DNA of 64,000 bases from Diphasiastrum complanatum (GCA_029204225.1 CM055097.1:74110973-74174972); one strand, 5' to 3'; positions 22,191-34,381 are shown, counted from the stretch's first letter. The notes: generated from the sequence alone by a model not told the origin. Made by a program: numbers and translations.

Positions 22191-22813
22191 CGGATGATTC
22201 ATAGAGGACAACGACAGAAAACTCGAATCAGTTTCGGTTAAGGCTAATGCATTTCTTTTTATTAGATCTTCTAACTTAATCAGCCTCTTGGATTGATCAC
22301 ATAAAAGAGATCAACGAAGGATGAAGACACACACAGTCAAGGACAGAATACAGGCAAACAGTCTGAGATAGCTCCAGAGCGAGTTTACAGATTAGCAGTA
22401 GCTAGTCATACTATTCGAGAGAAGAGAACATCTCTCTCGCGCCAATGTGCTGATCTGGGAAATAGACAGCGCTCAAGAATTGTATTGTAAATTCAGTTCT
22501 GATATAGAAGCATTTTTTCTCAATGTTCTGTTCGTTGATGTGTATGATCTGTAGAACTTGATTGCATGCTATCAGTAGATAAATTTCCATTGTTGTCTTA
22601 TTCAACATTATCTGTTGTTTACAAGTTTAATTTTTACAACAGATCGTTAGAATCGATATGGGATTTGGGAGAGAATTAGACAGCAGTGAGAAGCAGTAGC
22701 TACTCCTACCAAGTCTGCTCTATCTAGTCTTTCATTCTGCATCAGTGATCTCTGAACACGATTGCCATCACCAGGCGGGTCGAAGCCCTGCGGACGGATT
22801 CAGTTTCCATCAG
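22191..22813 (+). other. Probable 5' LTR end of the following copia element
   Basis: Non-coding. Ends in TTTCCATCA directly before a primer-binding site, as an LTR should. The left boundary could not be found and no 3' partner is in the window. Confidence 0.4.
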
Positions 22814-22825
22814 TGGTATCAGAGC
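22814..22825 (+). other. Primer-binding site (initiator Met tRNA)
   Basis: TGGTATCAGAGC, perfect, 36 bp upstream of the gag start codon at 22,850. Confidence 0.9.
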
Positions 22826-22849
22826 CAATGGCTTTAATTATCAAAGCAC

Positions 22850-23600
22850 ATGGCATCCATTAGCAGCATTCAATCAAAGATCTGCACAATCCTTGATTCC
22901 TCAGGATCAAACTTCCTAGCATGGAAGGTGAAGACTTCTCTCTATGGCCTTGGGTTGATGGCACAGAAGAGATGCCCACAAGCATTGGCAAAGAGTTACG
23001 GGAATGGAGAGAGAAGAACAACAAGGCAGTAGCCATGTTGTCTTCCTCCATCGAAGACAGATTAATACTTGATCTAGCCACACTCTCCAAAGCAAGAGAA
23101 ATGTGGGATGTTTTGCTGACAAGATTTCAAACGAAATCACGAAGCCAAATTATGCTTCTTGAAGAACAGCTGACCAATCTCATATGGGATGGTAAAGATC
23201 TCAACTCCTTCATCAGAAGAATGAAGGACCTGTTCCTCTCGCTACACAATTCTAGAACGGAGAATGCAGTCTCAGCAGAGAAGCAGCTCACATACTTGTT
23301 ATGAGCTCTACCAAGATCGTTTCAAACGACCCGAACACTACTTGCTAAAGATCCAACGATGACTCTTGAGAAGGCTGTAATCGAGATCAGAGAAGAGGTG
23401 GAAGACCATGAACACCTTGATGATAGGGATAACTCTGATCAAGATCTCTACAACAACAAAGAGAAGCAGAGGAAGAACTCCAAGCCTAAGAGGGAGTCAA
23501 ACCAAAGACAAGATCGAAAGCAGCAGTCAGAGGGAGCAAAAAAAAACAAGTAGAAGAGCAGAAATAAACCGAGACAACAGAATGGTGAGAAGAAGACCTA
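22850..23600 (+). pseudogene. Copia gag remnant
   Basis: Starts MASISSIQSKI and has NFLAWKVKTSLYGLGLMA, then a shift to the frame at 22,921 with the gag helices (REMWDVLLTRFQTKSRSQI, LNSFIRRMKDLFLSLH). A Lys-rich basic tail follows; the zinc knuckle at about 23,600-23,660 is degraded (first Cys pair incomplete). Confidence 0.8.
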
Positions 23601-23685
23601 CACGAGATGCACACGAGAAGGCCACACTGTTGATAAGTGTTGGCTCAATCCAAAGATAGAGTGCATCCACTGTCACAAGAAGGTC

Positions 23686-25149
23686 ATGCAGCCGTTGATT
23701 GCAACTAGAATCCCAGAAACAAGAAAGCTCGAAGCAGACAGGAGAGCGATAATAGCTCATCCTACGTGGAGGAACCAGAGTCCTCCAAGATGGCCGAAGA
23801 CAGAGCCAACAACGGCAAGAACCCAGCAGCTTACTTGTGTGCTGATGTTTGTGCGACATCAACTTCAGATACACAAAGAGATAATTATTGATTCAGGTGC
23901 AACGTCACACTTCATGGCAACGAGGCACATGATCACTGATTATCAATAATCAGAATTCTTCAGATACATAATCTTGGGAGATGGTTCCAGACACAAAGTC
24001 AGCGGAACCGTAGCGTTGTGGTTAAGCACCAAAGGAAGAGACAAAAGGCTCGACGACACTCTGTACGTGCCCACTCTTTAGAAGAACCTACTATTTGTTG
24101 CTAAGATGGTAGATGCAGGACTGACAGTCACCTTTGAAGGCGATACCTGCGAAGTGGTTGAAGCTGCAACCACTCAACTTGTCATGGCAGGGAATCAAAA
24201 GGAAAACATGTATCACCTCAGGATCCGAGTACCTTCTGAACAAGCTCACTAGATCAACGAATCGATGGATATTACATGGCACAAGAGGCTATATCACATG
24301 AATACAGTCGCTCTATACAACGCTAGTCGGAGCAGAGCTTTCACTGGATGTGGTCTCTTTGGGAGGTTCAAAATATTACATCACTTTCATCGACAATTTC
24401 AGCAAGTTTGCAGCCGTGTATTTTATCCACAACAATTCAGAGGCTTTGGACAAATTCACAAAGTTCGTGAATTGGGCTGAGAAATGGACTGACAAGAAGG
24501 TGAGGTGAAGCAACTGAAAACAGACAAAGGAGGAAAATACGTCTCCAAACGCTTTGCTGAGTTTTGCACCAGTAGAGGCATACTTCACTTGCAAACTACA
24601 GCCTACACACCACAACACAATGGTGTGGCAAAGAGGAGAAATCGGACTCTCATGGAAGCTGCAAGATCCATGATGGCCTATTCAAAGGCATCAAAATTCT
24701 TATGGGCTGAGGCAGTAGCTACAGCTAACTATTTGCAAAATAGGACAGGTAGATCCAGCGTTGCACATACCACGCCACACGAGCTTTGGTGGGGCAACAA
24801 ACCGAGTCTGGCACATGTACGCATTTTTGGATGTGTCGCATACGCCCACATTCCAGATCAGAAAAGAAAGAAGCTAGATGAAAAGGCGGAGCAGGGATTC
24901 CTTGTAGGATATGATGTCCATTCATCATACTATAGGATTTACATGTTTGACAACAGACAAAGCAAGATTGTCAGAGACGTCAGATTCGATGAGTCAAAGA
25001 CGATGGCTGACGAAGATCCAATTGGCTACGAAATCTTGACTAGAGGCTACTATGACCTACCAGCATCTACGGAGGGAATGGACCCTGAGCACCCGGAGCA
25101 AAATGCTCAAATCCCAGATGGACAGAATGACCGTTCAGACAACAAGTAG
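23686..25149 (+). pseudogene. Copia protease and integrase remnant
   Basis: Protease motif IIDSGATSHFMA is at about 23,885-23,920. The zinc segment is partial (WHKRLYHMN at 24,280). The integrase core from 24,505 has LKTDKGGKY for the second catalytic Asp, but the expected Glu in NGVAERKNR is Lys here (GVAKRRNRT), so the active site is broken. The C-terminal part FGCVAYAHIPDQKRKKLD is intact. Confidence 0.8.
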
Positions 25150-25319
25150 CCAGGCGCAGATCCTGTACCCACCAGGACACCTGTTACTCATCAAAATTCA
25201 GCAGTCAGCAAAGGCAAGAAGCTGGACAAAGGCAAGGCCATGGAACTGACTGCGGACTCTCCAAGAAGATCTATGCAAGAAAGAAGAGCATCTGTCAAAT
25301 TTGTACCTGACAGCTCAAC

Positions 25320-25990
25320 CTCTATATTAGAGGAATTTTGTGGATTTGGAGGAAAACCTCAATCATATGAGGAAGCTATCAACTGTCCAGATAAGGACAA
25401 GTGAATTGAAGTGATGGAAGACGAGACAAAATCCATGGAACAAAACAACGTCTGGAATCTAGCTAGCCATTACCAGCAGACAAGAAGACTGTAAAATACA
25501 AATGGGTTTACAAGTACAAGTATGGATCCGATGGCAACATATCCAAATATGGCCAGATTGGTGGCGAAAGGTTTCTCTCATAAGTATGGTGTTGACTATT
25601 TTTCTCCAGTCGTAAAGCATTCGTCCTTACGCTTGTTATTTGCATATGCATCAGCATACAGTCTCAAGATCCGCATCGTGGATGAGAAGGCCGCCTTCTT
25701 ACACGACGAGTTGAATGAAGAGGTCTATATGGACCAGCCACCGGGATTTATCTGCTCACGCTTTGCCAACTACGCCTGCCGAATGTAAAGAAGCATATAT
25801 GGACTGAAGCAGTCTGCCAGGCAGATCACACCCTCAGATTGTTATAATTTCAATCATTTATGTCTATACAAAGGTCACAAATGAGAAAATCATAATCATA
25901 GCAGTCTACGTGGATGACACCTTGATCCTGTCCAGAAGCAACGAGCTAATTACTCAGGTAAAGCATGGTATTCCACATCATTTTGAAATA
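25320..25990 (+). pseudogene. Copia reverse transcriptase remnant
   Basis: The frame at 25,522 has ARLVAKGFSHKYGVDYFSPV and KAAFLHDELNEEVYMDQPPG, the core RT motifs. AVYVDDTLIL with the catalytic YVDD is at about 25,900-25,930 in a separate frame. A stop lies between the two parts. Confidence 0.8.
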
Positions 25991-27115
25991 TCATACATAA
26001 TTGTACGGTTTCAATTCTCATACTTCGACCAAATTTTACCCACAAATAAATCACCTTTAGTGTTGGAATGCACGTCATATACTTGAATTGCTGACGTCTA
26101 CGACTCCTCAGTTTCTAATCAGATGATGGTTGTCTTTGATGCTTGAGGAACTTGCGTTATCATACTGCTCTTTCAATCCATTAAATGGGAGTTCTGAGCT
26201 TAGAGTAGGGACCTGTGAGGGCAGATGAAGGTTTGTGAAAAGTTTCATCACAATCGAATAGCTTGGAAATTTTGAACAAAATTTTGACAAAGCTTCATTA
26301 AATGAAGTGCCAAATGGCTCAAATTTTGCCCTTATATAGCGGAATTTAGAGTGTGTATTAGGCGAAATGCACTTTTCCCAGTTCAGTTCCAACCAAAATT
26401 TTGCAGGGACCTTCTTCACAATATTCTAAGACCTCAAAGAAGTCTTCAAAGGTTCAAAAGGTGATTTGACAGTCCTGTCTACGAAGGTTTTGACTGTCTG
26501 TGAAGGTTCAACCCTCACAAGAGGTGATTTCTCGCACAAATTGCTCCAGTTATTGGATTTTCAAGATCAAACCATGTAGGCAGATTAATTTCACTGCTCT
26601 GATTCCATTTATGCCCTCTGCAAAGGTTGGTTTGTTGATCTTGATACTTTGCAAAGGTTCCAAAGATTTTGCCTTCCAAAACCCTCGCAAACACTCAATT
26701 TTGATGATTTTTCCATCAATAACTCTCGTAGAGATTTTTCTAGATGCATCTGAGTTAGATCTGGTGACTGTCAAAGTCTCAAGACCTAATTCCCAAGGGA
26801 TCTCAAAAATCATGGAAAAAGTGCTCTTTTTCAGTGTTTTTTTGACAAGATCTTGAGATTATTTGATCCTTAACTCTTGCAGACCGGTATTCCATTGCAT
26901 CTAGGTTGGATTTGACTATGGGGAGTTTTCTAGGACTTCTGATGGACATTTGGTAGCTGATCTATCAGTTTAAGTGAATTTTGCCTCTATTTTGCCACGT
27001 TTTCTTGAGATTGATGTCTTTGATTTGCAAGAATAGCGGCTGATTGATGTAATCTGATAATCTGCTTTATTGTTGATCCTATCTGGATCTAGATCTCACT
27101 TGGATCTTGTCGGAT
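25991..27115. other. No gene recognised
   Basis: A+T-rich. Overlapping frames of about 90-118 codons on both strands at 26.1-26.9 kb resemble nothing known. Could be an LTR of unknown family: the phrases AAGGTTTTGACTGTC and GAAGGTTCAACCCTC recur. Confidence 0.4.
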
Positions 27116-27742
27116 CTATGTAGTCTCATTGACAAAATGACTTCCGTGATTGCTAACTATTTCCACCGGGCATTCTAAGTGCACAATAATATTCTCGTAC
27201 AAGAACATGGCAATTGCTTGAGTGTCAGCTGTTCGCACTGCCTTGGCTTTGACCCACTTGGGGAGGTAATTTGTGGCCACGATAATATATCGGGCTTGTG
27301 AACTTTTTGCGGCAGGATAAATTGGACTGATATAGTCCAATCCCCACTTCTCGCATTGTGCTTGAGCTAAAATCGGATGTAACAGATCATAGTTCAGTCT
27401 TGTTGGCCTCCTAGCTCTTTGGCACACATCACATTTCTTCAAGTAATCATCTGTATCCTTATGAATCGTTGGCCACCAACATCCTGATTGTAGGATCTTG
27501 CGAACTGTAATGTCAGATGCAAAATGACCACCACCCATGCCTTCATGCGAAATTGAGATAATTTGGATGGCCTCGTGTGGAAGAATACATCTTCGAAGAA
27601 TATCATATAAACATCTTCGATACAATTGTTGACAATTGGAAATTTTTTTTTGTATTCTCCTGGCTGGGTTAAGACAGCTCCTACTGCATACTTCGATGCA
27701 TCTGTATGCACATGAAACTCTATGAACCAATTGGGTGGCCAT
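27116..27742 (-). pseudogene. Gypsy integrase fragment
   Basis: A 208-codon frame: zinc-binding segment (GGHFASD ... KKCDVCQRARRPTR), then WGLDYISPI and YIIVATNYLPKWV of the core. First catalytic position is Asn in ATNY instead of ATDY and the second is Asn in SNHGSHF, so the core has lost both visible Asp residues. Frame ends before the Glu. Confidence 0.8.
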
Positions 27743-28417
27743 AATATTGGCGATGAGACTAATGCATCTTTAAGCTTCTGGAAATCCTCTAGGGCTTCCT
27801 CAGTCCAATGTGGTTCCATTGTGAGTTTGTAGATTGGTCGCATCTATTTTTGTCACTCGGTTAATTTTGTGTCAAGTATGGGATTTTTTTGGAACTGAGG
27901 TTTTCTAGTTTATTGGGGTGTAGTGTGATTGCGTCGTGAATCAATTCTTCGTCTATTGTATCTCAAACTTTGTCTGGATACACCTCCCATGTGTATACTT
28001 TGGGTTTGGGCCTATACGTTTGTGTGTTTGGTACTTTCGAGATCAATTGCACATGAGTCAAAGGCCCTGACAACTTGATCTCTTGTGGAATCGATTTTGG
28101 CGAATAACGTTTGTTATCTAGATAAAGGAGTACATGTTCATCCTTCAGTTGAACATCATTCATCAAAAGAATACCTTCTTCCGAAACTTGTGCAACGGAG
28201 ACACTAGATTCTCCTGGGCACCAAGCTATGGGAATTGGTCGATCATCATAAGGGGAATGATGGGCGTATCAATGTCTGTAGAAGTTGGGAGAAGATACAC
28301 TTCTTCTGCAGCGGTTTTGATACGACATTTGTTGGAATTAGCATAGTCCAGAGTGGTCAGTGCTTGACCCCAATTTATTATGTCTGTTGATCTCGCATAG
28401 TGGCCTTTCGGTTGGAT
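27116..28417 (-). mobile_element. Gypsy element, 3' part (split by a copia insertion)
   Basis: On the minus strand: region after protease (28,417-27,960), then RNase H (27,843-27,650, FHVHTDASKYAVGAVLTQPG), zinc segment (GGHFASDITVRKIL ... CDVCQRARR) and integrase core (QARYIIVATNYLPKWVKAKA). RT proper is deleted between about 27,960 and 27,850. The second integrase Asp is Asn (VSNHGSHF). The other half of the element lies at 34,382-34,800. Confidence 0.8.
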
Positions 28418-28422
28418 CAGGA
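28418..28422. repeat. Target-site duplication CAGGA (left)
   Basis: CAGGA directly precedes the 5' LTR and is repeated at 34,377-34,381 after the 3' LTR. Confidence 0.85.
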
Positions 28423-29250
28423 TGTGAAAAATGCAAAAATAAGCTTGGTAGAGGCCAAAAATCTTGTATATAGGATGATTACACATGTGTGGAGTCTGTT
28501 CCCACGTGTGAAAATAGTGTACTTGTCATGTACCATAATCATATAGGTTGTACATATGATTTAATTCAAGTTCTAGTGGCTAAAAAGGCCAAAAACTAGT
28601 TTTCTAGACATATGACACATGGCATCAATCTATTGATTGCATGAGCCACATCCTTTGGTTAGGTGTCACATGCCATGTGTAGAGGACAGCTCACATGTGT
28701 GGAATAAGCTGAAGTAGACGAATTTTGACTTCTAGAAGATTTTCAAGTAGATCTCCATATAGAAGGAAAATGGACCAAAAGTGCTCAAAATAGAAGTTTG
28801 TCCAAGTGTCAGTTTTGCATGGTGAATCATCATATGACAAAGCACCTTCACACATGTGGGATCAAAGGGATGATCAGTACCACGAGCTCCCACTTATTGT
28901 ATATATAGAGCCACATTTGGCCATAATCATTGTGAGACACCAATCTTGGTTTTGGAAGCAATTTTGAGTGATTCTCTCCATTTGTCTACATTTGTTTTGA
29001 TTGTTTTGAGGTGCTATCAATGTGTACTTGATTTTCAGGTTGGAGTTCGTACTCAGACAGGGTTTCGCACGTGGAAAACCAGAAAGTACACCTACCTTCA
29101 ATTAATGATTGTTCTTGTTAGGATTTTGTGTCTAGAATTGATCTAGATTGATCTTAATCTCAAGTAGATTGATAGATCAAGTAATCTGACAACCAATCCC
29201 TCTTGAGGATCAGATTAAGATCCACTCTTGGTCCTTTTTGTACTTTTTCA
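28423..29250 (+). repeat. 5' LTR of the young copia
   Basis: Starts TGTGAAAAATGC and aligns with the 3' LTR to TACTTTTTC at 29,249. The 3' LTR continues CCACA before the target duplication, whereas here the sequence goes to unrelated AAATTTTG, so the last few LTR bases and the primer-binding site are missing. A TATATATAG at about 28,899 is a promoter candidate. Confidence 0.9.
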
Positions 29251-29756
29251 AATTTTGTGTAGCGAGTTGAATTTGATAGCTATTCCTAAAAATTTTGGTC
29301 TAGATCTTGTTGTGGGCTGTAGGAACCCTTTTCACAAGTGTGAGGCTGTACAGCTCTGGTTTTGACTGAGAAATTTCAAAAATTTGTAGAATTTGACTCA
29401 CATACCCAATTTGAGTGATTTTTGGTGCAAAATCAAGCATTTTCTATAGGGAGTCTAATTCCTTGATTAGTTCTTGGATTAGATCAGCCAAAAAATTAAA
29501 ATTGAAGCTTGAATGAGGTGCATTAATTGATCTACTCTGATTTTTTGATTGTATGTTGAAGTTGCAGAGAGAAATTGCTAAAAATCATAGATTAAGGAGT
29601 GATTTTGCAAGGTTGAGACTAGAATCTAAATTTCCATCATTCTAGATTGGTTCATGAGTGATAGGATTGAGTCTATAAGCTTTCTAAATTGCTAGAAGAC
29701 TTTAGGTTTAGATCTCTTAGAGAAACCATAACAGTTTCTAGTGCTTTTTCACATTC
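29251..29756 (+). other. Copia leader without a recognisable primer-binding site
   Basis: About 500 bp of A+T-rich non-coding sequence between LTR and gag. TGGTATCAGAGC, present in other elements of this window, is absent. Confidence 0.6.
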
Positions 29757-30604
29757 AAAAATGGCATCAATGGGTGTTTTTTGCTTGAAGCTAGTGAAAG
29801 ACTTACATCCACTAATTATGCTACTTGGATAGTTCGAATGGAGTCTTTGCTTGTACTTCATGATCTTTATGACATAGTACTTGAGGTGGAAGTAGAGCCT
29901 CTAGGAGGAGTTGAATTGGCTAAGTACAAAAAGAGATGTAGAGTTGCATTACACTGCATAAAAATGAATGTAAGTAATGAACTTCTGAAAGAAATCTCAT
30001 CTTGTACCACATCCAAAGAGGCATGGGATTCATTAAAATCATGCTTAGGAATCAAATCCTTCAAAGCATGAAAGGAAGTAGTGAAAGTGCCCAAAATTAT
30101 GTCTTTAGGATCAAATTTTTGAATAAAGAGTTGTCTTCTATAGATGATAAAATCAAAGATGATGAATTAGTTCAAATCATTTGAAATGGATTAGGAGATG
30201 ATTATTCCAATCTTGTTCAAACCTTTGCTATTCAAGATTCACTTCCTAGTATTGAAAAACTTCAAAGTGTGCTTGTTAGTGAGGAGAGTAGAATGCTTCA
30301 TATCAAAAGTAGGATGAGTTCCTTATCTTTGAATGATGGTGATGAAAAAGCTAACTTTTCTTTGAAAGGCAAGAAGAAGAAGTTTCCATCCAAGAAGACT
30401 CAAGACATGGAGATGGAGAACAAAGATGGAGCGTCAAGTTCCAAAGGCAAGAGCAAGAAGGAGAAGAAGAAGCTAAAGTGTTTCTTTTGTGGAAAAAAGG
30501 GACATTTTGCATCCGAGTGCTACAAGAAAAAGAATGCCCAAGAGAAGGACAATCAAGGAAGAAGGCAATCTATCTTTGATGGTATCCTCACCACAAACAT
30601 CTAA
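29757..30604 (+). pseudogene. Copia gag of the young element
   Basis: The start codon context at 29,761 gives MASMGVF, then a shift puts the rest at 29,781: ERLTSTNYATWIVRMESLL, the classic gag N-terminus. Further frames hold the helices (SAQNYVFRIKFLNKELSSI) and the CCHC knuckle CFFCGKKGHFASEC at about 30,480-30,522. Three frame changes and one stop (30,182) interrupt it. Confidence 0.85.
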
Positions 30605-31385
30605 TCAAGACACTTGGTGGATTGATAGTGGGGCAAGCTCTCACATGACTCACCAAAAAGACTACTTTTCTAATCTACTTTCTTACAATAGTTCTAAGAG
30701 ATTTATCTTCACTGCAAGTGATCAAGAATGTGAGATTGTAGGTGTTGGATCCATTCCTTTATGTCTAGGATCATCTAAAAAAGTAGATCTAGACAATGTT
30801 CTTTATGTACCTTCAATTACAAAGAACTTGTTGAGTGTAGGACAACTTATGGATAGTGGATTAGATGTACATTTCAAGCATGGAGCATGTTCTATCTTGA
30901 AAGATGAAAAATGTATTGCTAGTGGTTTCAAGCAAGGGAGGTTATTCAAATTGGATGCTAGTGTGATGGTTGGAAGTGTGAACATGGCAAGGGAGGAGCT
31001 TACTCAAGTGGAATTATGGCACAAAAGGTTAGGCCATCCTAACTACAAAGCTATGGAGACCATGGTGACAAAGGAGCTAGCAAGAGGACTTCCCAAAACC
31101 ATATCCAAGTGTGGCAAGCTTTGTGAAGCTTGTGGACTCTCCAAATCTCATAAGCTTCCTTTCAAGAGATCTTTGATAAAATCTAACTCTCCTCTTAGTC
31201 TTATACACTCGGATGTTCATTCATTTTCACATGAATCAAATGGTGGAGCTCTAATGTATGTCACTTTTATTGATGATAAATCAAGATACTCTTGGGTTTA
31301 TCTCTTGTCTAAGAAAAGTGAAGTTTTTGAGTCCTTTGTAAAGTTCAAAACTCTTGTGGAAAAGCAACTTAATACTAGAGAATAG
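30489..31385 (+). pseudogene. Copia protease and truncated integrase
   Basis: A 298-codon frame: protease active site WWIDSGASSHMTH, integrase zinc segment (LWHKRLGHPNYKAM ... CEACGLSKSHK), and the first core strand with the Asp in HSDVHS and YVTFIDDKSRYSWVYLL. It breaks at KTLVEKQLNT, after which about 170 bp of core encoding the second Asp and the Glu region (RSDxGGE to NGVAE) are missing. Confidence 0.88.
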
Positions 31386-31760
31386 GACACTATGTGAGTG
31401 TGCTAAAGCTATGAGATTAGATGCATCTCTTTCTATTTCATTTTGGGGAGAAGCTATTTTATGTGCAAATTTTCTTTGTAATAGAATGACTAATAGTGCC
31501 ATTAAAGGACTTACACCTTATGAAGTATTGTTTGGCAAAAAGCCAAATCTTAGTGATTTGAAAGCTTTTGGATGTACTTGTTATGTACATATTCCTTTAG
31601 AAACAAGGAAAAAAGGAAGATGCCACTTCTTTCAAAGGCATCTTTGTTGGTTATAGTGAAAGTAAGAAAGCCTGTAGGATATATGATCCTATTACAAAAA
31701 AAGTTGTTGCTAGTAGAGATGTACTTTTTGATGAATCTCTCCAAGCCAAAGGAAAGGTGA
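31386..31760 (+). pseudogene. Copia integrase C-terminal part
   Basis: Resumes at ENRTLCECAKAMRLDA, then FWGEAILCANFLCNR and FGCTCYVHIPLETRKKG, directly abutting the truncated core. A frameshift at about 31,610 follows (SFKGIFVGYSESKKAC in another frame). Confidence 0.85.
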
Positions 31761-32720
31761 CTTCCAACAACACTCAACTTGTCAATGATCATGCTATGGC
31801 CGAGGAGGAGCTTCATGAAGATGAAGACCAAGTGGAACCTACTCCAAGTCCAAGGGTGCCAAGAAGGTCAACAAGGACAAGGATTGAGCCATCAAGGCTC
31901 ACTTATAGTGACAAAGGGGAGCAAAGGGAAGATTCTCAACTACTCAACTCTTATACTTTCTGGACTACTATGCTTGAAGAACCAACTAGTTTTGAGGAAG
32001 CAAATAAGTCTCAATATTGGAGGAAAGCTATGCAAGTAGAGTTTGATGCATTAATGGAAAATCAAACTTGGAAACTTGTTGATTTACCTTATGGAAAGAA
32101 GCCTCTTACTTGTAAATGGATATATAGATTGAAATATAATCAAGATGGTTCCATTCATAAGTACAAAGCTAGACCTGTAGCGAAAGGTTTTTTGCAAGTC
32201 AAAGGCATAGATTATGATGAAACCTTTGCACCTATTGCAAAGCTTGTGACCATTAGATTAATCATATGTCTTGCAACTTCATTCAAATGGGAGCTCTTCC
32301 AACTTGATGTGACAAATGCTTTCTTAAATGGATTCTTGGAAGAGGAAATCTACATGTGCCAACCCGAGGGCTTCATCAAAGATGGAGAAGAAGACAAGGT
32401 GTGTCTCTTGAAGAAGAGTCTTTATGGACTCAAGCAAGCACCAAGAGCATGGTACTCTAGGTTGCATTCCTATCTTATTTCAATTGGATTTGTTGTAAGT
32501 TCTTATGAACCATCATTGTACTAAAAATGTAATGATGGAAAGATCATTATCTTAGTTTTATATGTTGATGACATTATACTCACAGGAAATGATCTAGATG
32601 GCATTAAGAATGTAAAAGTTTCCTTGTCTAGTGAATATAAGATGGTAGATCTAGGACTTCTTAAAGTTATACTTGGAATAGAAGTCACTAGAAGTAATGA
32701 TTTTTTACCTTCATATGTCA
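31757..32720 (+). pseudogene. Copia reverse transcriptase
   Basis: A 255-codon frame with WKLVDLPYGKKPLTCKWIYR, KARPVAKGFLQVKGIDYDET, DVTNAFLNGFLEEEIYMCQP and SLYGLKQAPRAWY. A stop at 32,522 precedes the catalytic LYVDDIILTGND (about 32,555-32,590). The usual RTVAKGFTQ Leu/Val region is recognisable though not identical. Confidence 0.88.
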
Positions 32721-32757
32721 ATCTAAGTATGCTAGATCAATCTTAGCAAGATTTGGC

Positions 32758-33530
32758 ATGATTGATTGTAAAGGAGTTGAAACTCCTATGGAACTAAGTG
32801 TAAAAGGTTCTAAGGAAAGTGATGAAGCATCCTTTGAGGACATCACTACCTATAGAATGCTTATTGGTTCCTTGATATACTTAACTATCACTAGACCAGA
32901 TCTTAGCTTTTGTGTTGGCAAGTCGAGTCAATACATGCAAAGTCCATTAATGTGTCATTGGAAAGGAGCAAAAAGGGTGTTAAGGTACATCTCGGCTACA
33001 AAAGACTTTGGATAGTTTATGAAAGGACTAATATTTGTTTGAGAGCATATTCAAACTCAAGTTTTGCAAGCGACAAGATGGATAGAAGATCCATAAGTGC
33101 ATTTGCTACATTCTTATGTGGAGGAGTTATATCTTGGCTTTCTAAAAAGCAAGATACCATCTCTCTTTCATCAACAGAATCTGAATATAAAGCTATGACA
33201 ACAACAACAAAGGAGGTTCTTTGGCTTAAAAGGCTTTTGGAGGAGCTACATGTGATCAAGGATGAAGACATTCCATGCATATATTGTGATAATCAAGCAG
33301 CTCAACAACGTGCAAACAATCCAGTCTTCCATGCTCGAACAAAGCACATCGAAATTGCACATCATTTCGTGAGGGAGAAAGTGCAAGCAAAGGAGATCAA
33401 GCTTATTCATGTTTCATCATCAGATTGCATTGCTGATATACTCACCAAGGCATTTCCTAAAGATCCATTTATAGAATTAAGATTGGCTCTTGGAGTTATA
33501 GATAGATCTATGCTAGATTTACCAAGCTAG
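32758..33530 (+). pseudogene. Copia RNase H
   Basis: Frame at 32,758 has YRMLIGSLIYLTITRPDLSF; after a stop (33,013) another frame at 32,910-33,530 has SNSSFASDKMDRRS, ISLSSTESEYKAM, YCDNQAAQQRANNPVFHART and ADILTKAFPKDPF. First catalytic Asp region reads NSSFASD in place of the usual DSDWAGD. Ends 15 bp before the 3' LTR polypurine tract. Confidence 0.88.
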
Positions 33531-33545
33531 ATTTTTGAGGAGGAG
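33531..33545 (+). other. Polypurine tract
   Basis: TTTTTGAGGAGGAG directly before the 3' LTR, the expected primer for plus-strand synthesis. Confidence 0.85.
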
Positions 33546-34376
33546 TGTGAAAAATGCAAAAATAAGCTTGGTAGAGGCCAAAAATCTTGTATATAGGATG
33601 ATTACACATGTGTGGAGTTTGTTCCCACGTGTGAAAATAGTGTACTTGTCATGTACCATAATCATATAGGTTGTACATATGATTTAATTCAAGTTCTAGT
33701 GGCTAAAAAGGCCAAAAACTAGTTTTCTAGACATATGACACATGGCATCAATCTATTGATTGCATGAGCCACATCCTTTGGTTAGGTGTCACATCCCATG
33801 TGTAGAGGACAGCTCACATGTGTGGAATAAGCTGAAGTAGATGAACTTTGACTTCTAGAAGATTTTCAAGTAGATCTCCATATAGAAGGAAAATGGACCA
33901 AAAGTGCTCAAAATAGAAGTTTGTCCAAGTGTCAGTTTTGCATGGTGAATCATCATATGACAAAGCACCTTCACACATGTGGGATCAAAGGGATGATCAG
34001 TACCACGATCTCCCACTTATTGTATATATAGAGCCACATTTTGCCATAATCATTGTGAGACACCAATCTTGATTTTGGAAGCAATTTTGAGTGATTCTCT
34101 CCATTTGTCTACATTTGTTTTGATTGTTTTGAGGTGCTATCAATGTGTACTTGATTTTCAGGTTGGAGTCCGTACTCAGACAGGGTTTCACACGTGGAAA
34201 ACCAGAAAGTACACCTACCTTCAATTAATGATTGTTCTTGTTAGGATTTTGTGTCTAGAATTGATCTAGATTGATCTTAATCTCAAGTGGATTGATAGAT
34301 CAAGTAATCTGACAACCAATCCCTCTTGAGGATCAGATTAAGATCCACCTTTGGTCCTTTTTGTACTTTTTCCACA
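33546..34376 (+). repeat. 3' LTR of the young copia
   Basis: Starts TGTGAAAAATGC and ends CCACA followed by the CAGGA target duplication. About 98.5 percent identical to the 5' LTR by eye. Confidence 0.92.
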
Positions 34377-34381
34377 CAGGA
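34377..34381. repeat. Target-site duplication CAGGA (right)
   Basis: Matches 28,418-28,422. Confidence 0.85.

Larger units (their letters stand above)
22814..25990 (+). mobile_element. Decayed copia element
   Basis: Gag, protease, integrase and reverse transcriptase follow in copia order (protease-integrase-RT) on the plus strand, broken by at least six frameshifts or stops. RNase H and the 3' LTR are missing; similarity fades after the YVDD motif at about 25,915. Confidence 0.85.
28423..34376 (+). mobile_element. Young copia element nested in gypsy
   Basis: Complete outline: 5' LTR 28,423-29,250, gag, protease, partial integrase, RT, RNase H, polypurine tract GAGGAGGAG just before 33,546, and 3' LTR 33,546-34,376, all on the plus strand, with CAGGA on both sides. 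The LTRs differ at about 12 of 828 positions by my count, so the insertion is recent. Despite this, gag, integrase, RT and RNase H are all frameshifted or deleted and no primer-binding site follows the 5' LTR. Confidence 0.92.

Noticed and set aside
29781..33530. Functional copia polyprotein in the young element
   Set aside because: Several frameshifts, stops and an integrase deletion are visible, so it is not an intact gene.
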